NCBI GenBank assembly: GCA_017423885.1
Contig: JAFPCJ010000168.1
Span: forward strand, 1 to 14,012
Direction of reading: 5' to 3'
DNA from: Clostridia bacterium
GTDB lineage: Bacteria > Bacillota_A > Clostridia > Oscillospirales > Acutalibacteraceae
Length of the DNA stretch: 14,012 nt
A program made the translations under genes and the position numbers. The notes under the pieces were generated by a model. The model ran no database searches, was not told the DNA's origin, and saw only the letters and a list, made by a program, of their open reading frames with translations. Within the stretch, counting starts at the first letter, position 1; every line of letters begins with the position of its first letter. Below, in pieces: positions 6,282 to 13,953 of the stretch.

Positions 6282-8061
6282 ACTTGTTTTCTCCTTTTGA
6301 CAAAAACCATGTTGTATATGGGTTTCCGCTGACACCTGCGGCGTAAAGGTCACAAGCAGTAAATTCGCCGCATTTACTTTCAATTTTAAAGACGCCTCCA
6401 CCAAGATAGCCTTTTTCAATGAAGGTGACCGAAAGCGTGTCAACGTCTACATCGGGAATATTCTCCCATTCGTTGACATCGTCATAATACGGATCAAAGC
6501 ACATAAGCAAAGGTCCGCAAAATACCGATATCTTGCCCTCGTAATCGCGCTCTCCGCGCATGATTCGGGGAGAAAAATCGAAAATGAGTATTATTTCATC
6601 GCCGTCACTCACTGCAAGCTCATAATAAGCACCGCTCTGCACTCTCACGCTTTCGCCCTTATGGTAAATAACAGTTTCCTTTGACCACTCAGGGATGCGG
6701 AGCATAACGGTACGCGAGCCGCCGCAGAATGTGAGCTTTACGGTATTGTTGTACGGATATTCGGTCTGCTGAACTATCCTGAAAGCCCCATCATCAAGCG
6801 AAAAAGAGCCAGCACCGTAGTAATTCAGATACACTCTGCCTTCTTTATCGGTCATACAGCCCCACTCGCCCAGCATTCCGAAGGCGCGCGGCGCATTTAC
6901 CGAACAGCAGTTAAGGTCGGGAGAACCCGGCAGACACTGAAAGCCTATCTCATGATAATTAGCGCGCTTATAGCCCTCCATCGGGGTATTATAGGTAGAC
7001 CATCTTCCCGAGGGCGAAAATGAGCCGAGCATGGAATTAAGGAAGCTCCATTCAAGCACGTCTGCCGCCCTCACATCCTTGCTCATACCGAGAATATCAA
7101 GTGTAAATGCCATATATGCTATGACACAGCAGGTCTCTATAGGTCCGTTTTCAAAAGGATGACCTATTGCCTGCTCATGGGTTGAAAAGCCACCTGTATT
7201 ATGCACATCGGTACGGGTTATGCTCTCCCATATCTGCAAAGCCGCCTTTTTATAGTTTTCATCGCTTGTTGCATAGTACATATCGACAAAGCCCTCTATT
7301 GCATGAAGGCTTTCCCAGCGTGGCTTGGGGGTAAGATAAAATTCGGTATCGGAAAGCGCCATACGCAGATAGTCCCCCGCAGGCTCTCTTTCCATATCCT
7401 TTTCAATCTTCAGTGCAAAATCGCGGTAGCGCTCATCGCCTGTTTTACGGTAAAGTCTGGCAAAGGCGTGATAGGGTGCAAGATTCATATCCTGCCAGCC
7501 TGTATCATGAAGCGTAAGTCCATCCTCGCCGTAAAACTTATTCATAAAGCAATCAGCTATCCTTATTGCGGCGCTGAAAGCATTGTTGTCACCGCTTACC
7601 TCATACCAAGCAAGCAGACCCTGAATCACATGGTAATTTGACCATGCATCCCAAGTGTCTGTAGGTTCAAAATTTGAATTTTTATCGAAAAAATACTTTG
7701 ATTCGGCTCCCTTGCCGCTCAACTGATATTCTTCAGACCAAGCGCCGAGATATCCGTTTTCCTGCTGATAGGCAAGCATTTCCTCAACAAAGCCGCGCAG
7801 ATACTCCCCCAACGCCTCGTTATGAGTAAAGGCATATATCTGCGAAGCGGCGGTAAGGTACTTGCCTGCAAACTCGCCCGACCACATCATCAGCTTGCGG
7901 TAGGGCTTTTTGTTTGCATCGCGATACATATCAAGGATAGCAGGATTGGTCTCCCTGATGTTTAAAAGCCAACGTTCGGTGACGTTTTTTAGCAACGCGC
8001 CCACCTGACCGCCCACATTAAATGAGCGGTCTGAAACGCGGTAAAGCTTAGGCTCTGCCAT
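6274..8061 (-). CDS. GH127/DUF1680-type beta-L-arabinofuranosidase-like protein
   Basis: A 595-residue protein: an N-terminal (alpha/alpha)6 barrel (to about residue 420) and C-terminal beta domains. The diagnostic metal site of the GH127 clan is intact: E309-T-C311 in IETCC, and C385-C386 in NCCSVNAPR, the Zn ligands and nucleophile Cys of characterised beta-L-arabinofuranosidases. E296 in GGFSTHEQ is a candidate acid/base. TVMLRIPEWS and the GDEIILIFDF segment match the usual C-terminal beta region. Characterised members release beta-L-arabinofuranose from plant hydroxyproline-linked arabinan or pectin side chains; related families act on other sugars. There is no signal peptide, so cytosolic. 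ATG 8061 begins three bases after the stop of the apiosidase-like gene, with only a weak AAAGAAAAAAG upstream, which suggests translational coupling. Family assignment is strong; the sugar released is inference. Confidence 0.9.
   Translation of the reverse strand: MAEPKLYRVSDRSFNVGGQVGALLKNVTERWLLNIRETNPAILDMYRDANKKPYRKLMMWSGEFAGKYLTAASQIYAFTHNEALGEYLRGFVEEMLAYQQENGYLGAWSEEYQLSGKGAESKYFFDKNSNFEPTDTWDAWSNYHVIQGLLAWYEVSGDNNAFSAAIRIADCFMNKFYGEDGLTLHDTGWQDMNLAPYHAFARLYRKTGDERYRDFALKIEKDMEREPAGDYLRMALSDTEFYLTPKPRWESLHAIEGFVDMYYATSDENYKKAALQIWESITRTDVHNTGGFSTHEQAIGHPFENGPIETCCVIAYMAFTLDILGMSKDVRAADVLEWSFLNSMLGSFSPSGRWSTYNTPMEGYKRANYHEIGFQCLPGSPDLNCCSVNAPRAFGMLGEWGCMTDKEGRVYLNYYGAGSFSLDDGAFRIVQQTEYPYNNTVKLTFCGGSRTVMLRIPEWSKETVIYHKGESVRVQSGAYYELAVSDGDEIILIFDFSPRIMRGERDYEGKISVFCGPLLMCFDPYYDDVNEWENIPDVDVDTLSVTFIEKGYLGGGVFKIESKCGEFTACDLYAAGVSGNPYTTWFLSKGENKYV
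6291..6296 (-). promoter_or_regulatory. Ribosome binding site setting the GH43-like start
   Basis: AAGGAG lies in the last codons of the GH127 gene, nine bases before ATG 6281. It places the start there rather than at the longer in-frame option at 6443, and it suggests translational coupling to the GH127 gene. Confidence 0.75.
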
Positions 8062-8064
8062 AGT

Positions 8065-9657
8065 TTATGCTTTTTTCTTTGCAATAAGCAGACGGTCTGC
8101 CATCGGCATCTGACGCTTGGGTAACAGCAGCTCGCCGTTTTCGTCAACGGTAAATTCTCCGTCCTTCTTAACTTCGCCGGTAAGAGGATTGAACCATTCA
8201 ACCTCGAAAACATCGCCTGCATTGAGGTTCTTTACATATACATCGGTGGTGTATTCTTTGTCTGTCCAGCCTACGTAATATGCCGCAAGCTCGTCCTTAT
8301 CCGCCGAGACCTTTGCCGCAACATCACGCATAGAGCCAAGAGGATTGGTAAGACGGACATGGTCGCCGGCTTCAAGCTTCCACCATGAAAGGCGCTCAAA
8401 AGCCTTACGCAGGTATCCGAAATGGATAGCGCCGGGGAGCAATACTGCATCATACCACGGAATCGGCCACCAAGGTGGTACTACCTGATGATAGTCATCG
8501 GTATCCCAGTTAGCATCCCATACGCCCTCGGCGCCGTAGGTTATACCGAAACTGCCGTGGATAACTGCCATGTAAGCCTGCTCACGCGAAAGCGGCTCGC
8601 GGACCTCCCAAATGCCCTCATACGCATGCTCCGATTCAAGTATCGGCTTTGTCGGGGTGCGGTCATAGTAATAGCGCCATACATTACGTTCGAGCATGTG
8701 CGACACATGACCTGTCTGGATCATGACCATATCATACCAAGGCTCATCGCGGAAATAATCGGCATTTATCTCTCTCTGTGTGGGATCATCAACAAAGTTT
8801 TCACCGCAGCCGTGGATAGTGGTAACATGGGCATAAGCGTCCTCGGCTTCGAAGACCTTACCAACCTCGCCCCAAAGCTTATAGCCGAACTCACCTGCAA
8901 CAAACCATACTACCGGCAATGCAGAATAACGTGCTATTATGTAAGAAGTGATTTTTTTGTAGCCCTCAACATTTTCCTCTGTAATATATCTTCCCCAATC
9001 AATACCGAGACAGGGAGTGATACCCTTGGAAACAAGGTAGCTTATACGGATATCTGTATTCTTGAAGAAATCGGGGTTTATAAGCTCAAATGCCTCACCC
9101 TGCCAAAACTGTCCGCCCTCGTTAGAGGTGCCCTTACCGTCGCAGTCGCTATGTGCAGATGCAAAGAAGTTCATCTGATAAACGGTATAGCCCTGTATTG
9201 CTCTGAGATCTGCCATACCGTGGAACATGGTCTTGAAAAGCGGAGAATTGGACTCATAAAGGCGCTCTCTGCCGCCTAATGCCAGCCAATGAGTATCAGC
9301 AAGCCAGAAGAAGGGTGTGCCGTCGTTATACTCAAGATAGCGGTTGTTCTCCGAGGTCTTTAAGAAGCCGTGAATGTAAAGCGGATTTTCACCCTCGTAG
9401 GCTACTGCCTCAAGCTCACCGTTTGCGCCCTCGCTACCGTCCGAGAAAGTAATATCATAGTTCCATACACCAAGCTTGTTCGGTGCAAAGCGGACTACCC
9501 ACTCACCGTCACCGTTCCAGAAGCCCTTAAGCTCCATGACGGTACCGTCTGCCGCGGTGAAAACACCCTTAACGCTTACATCCTTATAGGGGTTAGCGTA
9601 AGTATTTCCGTTTTTAACGGAAATATCGGTATAGTTCCATAAAGCGATCTTTTTCAT
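8065..9657 (-). CDS. Apiosidase-like glycosidase (DUF5060 + DUF4038, GH140-like)
   Basis: A 530-residue protein with three parts. Residues 1-75 form a beta-sandwich of DUF5060 type (NPYKDVSVKGVF, GFWNGDGEWVVRF, LGVWNYDITFSD). Residues 95-430 are a TIM barrel of DUF4038/apiosidase type, opening with GTPFFWLADTHWLAL (113-127). A C-terminal beta domain ends at 527. Candidate catalytic acids are D220 (LGIDWG), E256 (VAGEFG) and E341/E343 (ILESEHAYEG). The characterised relative removes apiose from rhamnogalacturonan II, but the family is broad and many members are untested. There is no signal peptide: MKKIALW leads straight into a beta strand. Start ATG 9657 follows GAGGAG (9667-9672), which lies inside the end of the upstream gene; the gap is six bases. 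Confidence 0.87.
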   Translation of the reverse strand: MKKIALWNYTDISVKNGNTYANPYKDVSVKGVFTAADGTVMELKGFWNGDGEWVVRFAPNKLGVWNYDITFSDGSEGANGELEAVAYEGENPLYIHGFLKTSENNRYLEYNDGTPFFWLADTHWLALGGRERLYESNSPLFKTMFHGMADLRAIQGYTVYQMNFFASAHSDCDGKGTSNEGGQFWQGEAFELINPDFFKNTDIRISYLVSKGITPCLGIDWGRYITEENVEGYKKITSYIIARYSALPVVWFVAGEFGYKLWGEVGKVFEAEDAYAHVTTIHGCGENFVDDPTQREINADYFRDEPWYDMVMIQTGHVSHMLERNVWRYYYDRTPTKPILESEHAYEGIWEVREPLSREQAYMAVIHGSFGITYGAEGVWDANWDTDDYHQVVPPWWPIPWYDAVLLPGAIHFGYLRKAFERLSWWKLEAGDHVRLTNPLGSMRDVAAKVSADKDELAAYYVGWTDKEYTTDVYVKNLNAGDVFEVEWFNPLTGEVKKDGEFTVDENGELLLPKRQMPMADRLLIAKKKA

Positions 9658-9663
9658 AAGTAT

Positions 9664-11910
9664 CTACTCCTCAATTTTTATATATGCATAATAATATGCA
9701 TTGATTTTTTTGATCTTTAAAAGTGTTGCGTTGGTCTTTATATCGTCTGACTTAAAGGGACCTACTCGTATATATTCGGGTGCAACACCCGAAACTGACA
9801 TACTGTAAGCGGTATCGCCGCTTTGAGCATACCACGGCAGATCCTTACCGCGCTTATAGCGAAGCGAGGTTTTTTGTCTTTTGCCGTTTACGAAAACAAA
9901 AGCATCCTTTGCCGAAAATTCTGTAAGGCTATCAGGCAAACGCGGTATCCATCTGAAGCGCTCGCCGTCACTTATACCTACCATCAAGCGCAGGGTTTTT
10001 ATTACCTCGGTCTGCTGAACGAGGTTTCCGAGATCGCTGTTGCGGTACCAGAACGCTCCCGAGCCGTGACACACCACTCCCTCGGGCACGATATAGGGCA
10101 TTTCGGTATGATGATAGCAAAAGCCGCGCATACTCGCAACGCATTCGTTCATCTCCTCTACCCTGTCAAGCAGTAACGCCGCCTGCGTAAGGTAGCTTTG
10201 TCCATAGCCCATCTGTCTGCCCGAACGCGGACAGTAATAGGACTCCTTTTGAGCCGAAAAGGTGCGGTCAAACACCTCAAAAAGGCTCGGGCACTCCTCA
10301 TGGATATCGAATATACCGTTATCCGAAGCCATAAACAGCTCAGCAAAACGCTTATACTCATAGCTCCAGCAATCCTCAAGCGTATCGGTATATACTCTGC
10401 CAAACCGCGGATGCTCCATAGTAAAGCGGCTATGGGCGTTCTGAAGCAGGGACTTTGAAAATTCTTTAAGCTCGTCTGCCATTCTCACTTCGTCTATCTC
10501 GCAAAGCAGACGCGAATACTTCTCTGCCGCGCTTGAAGCAAGAATATTCGAGAACAGGTCAAAGCCGCCGTCACGCTGGGTAGATACCTCGGAATGGGAA
10601 TAAAGCAGACCGTCAAACCCTGTAAGTTCACTTTCCCTTTTCTGCCAAAGAAAATAGTCCGCTGCCGCCTTTAAATGCTCGCGGTTTTGCATGAGCCATT
10701 CCTTTGTGACGGTACCGCTTTTGTAAAGCTCGTACATTCCAAGCATAAGCGAAGCATGCCCGTCATTCTCGTTGCCATCAAAATAATCAAAGGCTTCGTC
10801 ATCCAAGGTCACATTCACCGCCCTTTTCCAATGCGGCACGTGATAGCGCTTCGAGGGATAATACAAAAATTCATGCAGCTTGTCGGCAAGCATTTTTACC
10901 CTCTCACCGTAGCCTGCGCGGATAAGCTCCTTCATGAGCGGTCCCGTATCGCGGCTCCATATCTGACTGCTGTACATTCCGCCCCTCTTAAAACTGCCAA
11001 AGCCTGTATAATGCCCGTAATCAAGGCTTCCTGCGCTCGAGGTATGCGCCATGCCGTCATCAGTCAGCTTATTATAAGCCATATCGGTAATATTACAGCG
11101 GTAGACGTTTGTAAGAATATCATTGCCAAAAGAATTTCCAAAGCGGATATCGGGCGCATCAAAGTCTTGCATCGCTTGCACCTCTACCGACTGTGGAAGC
11201 TCATCGGCATACTGATAAAGTCTGCGGCGCACGCGGTCAAGCGAAGAAAAATATTTCTTTGAATGGAAGAAATCAAGGTCTACGGTTTTAAAGCCGTCAC
11301 AGTGCTCGGCGCTGTCAGCCGCGGTTATTGCCGAAATGCAAAAGCCGAGATGCTTTGAAGAAGGGTATTTATCCCATTTTATATGCTTTATTTGAGCCTT
11401 ACTTTTTACGCGGTAGCACATGACCCATTTGGTGTTCTTTTGCGCATCTTCGCTTTCATTCCAATTAAGTCTCAAGGCTTCATCCAAAAGCCTTGCCGCA
11501 CTCTCGTCCGAGCGAAACGGCTCATCATAGGGCGGAGAATAAACATTCGGCTCCGCTTCAAACTCCTGCGGCTTGCAGAAGATATCGTAATGAAAGCAGT
11601 TTACTCCGAAAATGACAGGAATGCGCTCGCAGGTGCCGTTTGTAAAGACTACGGTTATATATCCGAGGACATCTCCTAAAAACACGCGCTCGGAATGGTC
11701 GTAAAAGCTCTCGTTCGGACCCCACCACTCGCTTGCAAACAGTTCTTCATTACATAACCCTAAGAAAAACAAAACGGGATAGGCGTTACCGACGGCAACG
11801 CCTTCTCCCGTTATACTCTCGACCTTTTCACCGTTTTTAACAACGGAAAAGGGTATGCCGCAAACCGTTACAGTATCATTATTCTTTTGAAGCTTTAACG
11901 GTTGTAACAT
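9664..11910 (-). CDS. Uncharacterised (alpha/alpha)6-type glycosidase-like protein, paralogue B
   Basis: 748 residues, built like the last gene of the operon: a beta-rich N-terminus (GDVLGYITVVFTNG, ERIPVIFGVN), a helical barrel (about 250-650) and a short C-terminal beta region. Motifs shared with paralogue A, in order: TGFGSF (302-307), WSRDTG (318-323), GNENDGH (379-385, with E381 and D383), GLLYSHSE (434-441), PYIVPEG (605-611) and DLGNLVQQ (626-633). The acidic residues in SRD and ExDGH are the best catalytic candidates, since six-hairpin hydrolases use paired carboxylates. Elsewhere the two proteins differ strongly, so different linkages are likely. There is no signal peptide. ATG 11910 is preceded by AAAGGGGAGA, which overlaps the upstream stop codon; the gap is 14 bp. 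The final 12 codons are very AT-rich and tyrosine-rich. I do not recognise a named GH family. Confidence 0.82.
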   Translation of the reverse strand: MLQPLKLQKNNDTVTVCGIPFSVVKNGEKVESITGEGVAVGNAYPVLFFLGLCNEELFASEWWGPNESFYDHSERVFLGDVLGYITVVFTNGTCERIPVIFGVNCFHYDIFCKPQEFEAEPNVYSPPYDEPFRSDESAARLLDEALRLNWNESEDAQKNTKWVMCYRVKSKAQIKHIKWDKYPSSKHLGFCISAITAADSAEHCDGFKTVDLDFFHSKKYFSSLDRVRRRLYQYADELPQSVEVQAMQDFDAPDIRFGNSFGNDILTNVYRCNITDMAYNKLTDDGMAHTSSAGSLDYGHYTGFGSFKRGGMYSSQIWSRDTGPLMKELIRAGYGERVKMLADKLHEFLYYPSKRYHVPHWKRAVNVTLDDEAFDYFDGNENDGHASLMLGMYELYKSGTVTKEWLMQNREHLKAAADYFLWQKRESELTGFDGLLYSHSEVSTQRDGGFDLFSNILASSAAEKYSRLLCEIDEVRMADELKEFSKSLLQNAHSRFTMEHPRFGRVYTDTLEDCWSYEYKRFAELFMASDNGIFDIHEECPSLFEVFDRTFSAQKESYYCPRSGRQMGYGQSYLTQAALLLDRVEEMNECVASMRGFCYHHTEMPYIVPEGVVCHGSGAFWYRNSDLGNLVQQTEVIKTLRLMVGISDGERFRWIPRLPDSLTEFSAKDAFVFVNGKRQKTSLRYKRGKDLPWYAQSGDTAYSMSVSGVAPEYIRVGPFKSDDIKTNATLLKIKKINAYYYAYIKIEE
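9684..9701. repeat. AT-rich inverted repeat at the 3' end of the paralogue B gene
   Basis: Seven-base arms ATGCATA/TATGCAT (9684-9690 and 9695-9701) enclose four bases and encode the end of the NAYYYAY stretch. On the plus strand the hairpin is followed closely by seven Ts, but no plus-strand gene leads into it. In the mRNA it lies 12 bases ahead of the GAGGAG site of the apiosidase-like gene, so a processing or stability role is possible but unproven. Confidence 0.25.
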
Positions 11911-11924
11911 TTAAGGTCTCCCCT

Positions 11925-13031
11925 TTATTTAAAGGTAGTTTTTACAGCCTCAAGATATCCGTAGCCGTTGATGTCATCGGGTAACAGATAGCTGGTTTCG
12001 GTCCACTCGTTCCAGCTGTTTACGGTAATGAGCGGCGGATCAAGCTGCTTTTCATCAGCATAAGCCTTTGCCATCTCAAGACCCTTACGGAAATTCTCAG
12101 GTGTATTATTCTTACATACCATAGGACGGAAATCATAGAAGCGCGGGTTGTTATCCCAACCTATAGAAACATGGGGGAAGTAATCAATGGTATAGGTCTC
12201 ATCGATCTTCTTCCATTCCTTCTTAACATCCTCAAGGATATCAAGATAATCGCGGTTCATATCGGTATAATGAACGAATTGATAGTGAGTCATGCCGTCA
12301 AATCCGAGTTCAAGGAAGACTTCATCGGTAGTCATGGTGATGCCACCGTCACAGCCTGCGGCATTGTGGTTCATCTCGCCCCACTTGGTACCCATAAGGT
12401 AAAGACCGCCAAGTCCTGCCTTATAGCATTCCTCTCTGAACCATGCGAAAGCCTTCTTGGTATTCTCGATACCGCCCAAGCCGCGCAGGATGTTATCTAT
12501 ATCATAGATCATGAATACCGGCTTGCCGTCAATGGTGTAGTAATTAGGCAGAGGGAAATATTTTTCGATAAGTCTGCGAGCCACCTTCTCAAATTCAACA
12601 ATATCGGTAGCGCCGTCCCAAACGTAGGTATCCTCATCCATAGAGTTGCGCTTATCCCAAAGCACTGCGGCATTATGGTTTGCCCACATAAGGTAGAACT
12701 TCATTTTATCATTGTTAGCAGCCTTCAAAAAGCCGTCATTAAGGCAGTTTTCAAGGAAGGGACGGTGATCGTACCAATACCAGTCATATATAAATACGTT
12801 AACACCGTGCTTTACAGCAAGATCTATCTGCTGCTCCATTACCTTGGGGTCGGCCTCGTTCTGATAGCCGAGCAAGGGCTTTCTCGGCCAAGAATGACCG
12901 GGGAATTTGGCTTCTGCCTTACGGACAGACTGCCATTCACCTATACCCTCTTCCCAGAAAATTCTTGAACGCGGTTCATCACCTGTGTATGCTGGCCAGA
13001 TATACGCCGCAACATCATAATTCTTACTCAT
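11925..13031 (-). CDS. GH99/WbsX-like glycoside hydrolase domain protein
   Basis: A 368-residue single-domain protein with a TIM-barrel pattern. It opens with YDVAAYIWPAY and ends with VNSWNEWTETSYLLPD (337-352) and GYGYLEAV, the signature of the GH99-like/WbsX family (PF14307-type), where bacterial homologues end in a NEWxExxxLxP segment. E342 and E345 are candidate active-site residues by analogy with the paired carboxylates of GH99 endo-alpha-mannosidases. FIYDWYWYDHRPFLE (80-94) and YLMWANHN (113-120) also fit the family. Some homologues sit in polysaccharide-synthesis clusters, but here the protein lies between transporter and glycosidase genes, so degradation of imported glycan is the better reading. 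There is no signal peptide. ATG 13031 has GAGGAG (13039-13044) upstream and is 22 bp from the permease stop. Activity and substrate are unknown. Confidence 0.85.
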   Translation of the reverse strand: MSKNYDVAAYIWPAYTGDEPRSRIFWEEGIGEWQSVRKAEAKFPGHSWPRKPLLGYQNEADPKVMEQQIDLAVKHGVNVFIYDWYWYDHRPFLENCLNDGFLKAANNDKMKFYLMWANHNAAVLWDKRNSMDEDTYVWDGATDIVEFEKVARRLIEKYFPLPNYYTIDGKPVFMIYDIDNILRGLGGIENTKKAFAWFREECYKAGLGGLYLMGTKWGEMNHNAAGCDGGITMTTDEVFLELGFDGMTHYQFVHYTDMNRDYLDILEDVKKEWKKIDETYTIDYFPHVSIGWDNNPRFYDFRPMVCKNNTPENFRKGLEMAKAYADEKQLDPPLITVNSWNEWTETSYLLPDDINGYGYLEAVKTTFK

Positions 13032-13053
13032 TTTTTTGCTCCTCTTTTTGGAA

Positions 13054-13938
13054 TTATCCGACTAAACCGGAATTTTCTATTGATTGCACAAACGAACGTT
13101 GTGCAAATATATATACTACTACAAGAGGCAGAACAGCCAACAAAGCCGCTATACCGACATAGTTTGCACCCATTACCTTACTATCGATTCCAACTGAAGC
13201 CAATGAAATAACGTTTGCAAGTATTTTATAATCCTGTAGGAATATACGGTTATATACAGTATCCGTCCATGTCCATGAGAACGAAAGCAGGAATATTGTT
13301 GCGATCATGGTTTTGGCGGCAGGAAGCATAATGTTTATATAGGTAGATACGTTTCCGCAACCGTCAAGGTAAGCCGCTTCTTCAAGCTCCTTGGGTACAT
13401 TTCGGTAGAACTGTCGGAACATAAATATGTACAGTCCGTTTTTAAGTGACAGACCTGTTGCCGCGAGTATGAACACGGGTAATGGCGTTCCAAGCAGATT
13501 TGCAATACCGAAGAAAGACTTAAAGCGTAAGAACAACGGAATAATTACCGTCTGCGGCGGAATAACGAGCGTTAATATCATAAGTACAAACAAAAGGTTT
13601 TTGCCCTTGAAATTAAATCTCGCAAGTCCGTAGCCGACAGATGAGGACACGAAGGTGCAAAGCACTCCGCATATACCCGATACAAGCAGTGTGTTTCCGA
13701 GCGTTGAGAAATAATCAAGCTTTTGGGAAACAACGATTATGTTATCAAAGGTGAGGTTTCTGGGGATGAAACGAACGGTAGGATCAAGGAAATCCGCGCT
13801 CGTTTTGAATGCATTGGCTATCTTGATAAAAAACGGATATATAATAATATAACATAGTCCAAGTATGATAATCAAGCGTATTATCGCCCAAAGCACAGAC
13901 AGCACTTGTTTTTTAAGGCTCAACTTATTCATCTTCAT
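13054..13938 (-). CDS. Carbohydrate ABC transporter permease, MalG family
   Basis: A 294-residue inner-membrane permease of the CUT1 (MalG/LacG) type. Hydrophobic segments lie at about 17-36, 78-104, 115-137, 153-175, 208-224 and 262-279, the usual six. The EAA loop that docks the ATPase is intact: EEAAYLDGCGNVSTYINIMLP from residue 186, with the conserved EAA-x3-G core. The C-terminus (AQRSFVQSIENSGLVG) resembles the family's usual end but lacks the terminal lysine-glycine. The start is ATG 13938 behind AAGGGGG (13947-13953), overlapping the stop codon of the upstream permease; an in-frame extension to 13998 would lie within that gene. It works with the permease at 13952-14012 and with a binding protein presumably upstream. 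No ATPase gene is visible; such importers often share a distant MsmK-type ATPase. Confidence 0.94.
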   Translation of the reverse strand: MKMNKLSLKKQVLSVLWAIIRLIIILGLCYIIIYPFFIKIANAFKTSADFLDPTVRFIPRNLTFDNIIVVSQKLDYFSTLGNTLLVSGICGVLCTFVSSSVGYGLARFNFKGKNLLFVLMILTLVIPPQTVIIPLFLRFKSFFGIANLLGTPLPVFILAATGLSLKNGLYIFMFRQFYRNVPKELEEAAYLDGCGNVSTYINIMLPAAKTMIATIFLLSFSWTWTDTVYNRIFLQDYKILANVISLASVGIDSKVMGANYVGIAALLAVLPLVVVYIFAQRSFVQSIENSGLVG

Positions 13939-13946
13939 AGTGCTAT

Positions 13947-13953
13947 CCCCCTT
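13947..13953 (-). promoter_or_regulatory. Ribosome binding site setting the MalG-type permease start
   Basis: AAGGGGG, eight bases before ATG 13938, overlaps the TAA stop of the upstream permease. It supports this start over the in-frame option at 13998, which would fall inside the neighbouring gene. Confidence 0.7.

Noticed and set aside
6282..6443. 54-residue N-terminal extension of the GH43-like protein
   Set aside because: The extension does not match GH43 proteins, lies inside the GH127 gene, and a strong ribosome site precedes the inner ATG at 6281.
9684..9711. Plus-strand terminator (hairpin followed by seven Ts)
   Set aside because: No plus-strand gene runs into it, and the bases are the coding end of the paralogue B gene.
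8422..12968. Long plus-strand open frames (8422-9279, 10675-11262, 12171-12968)
   Set aside because: All are antisense to well-supported glycosidase genes and show no protein-family signal.
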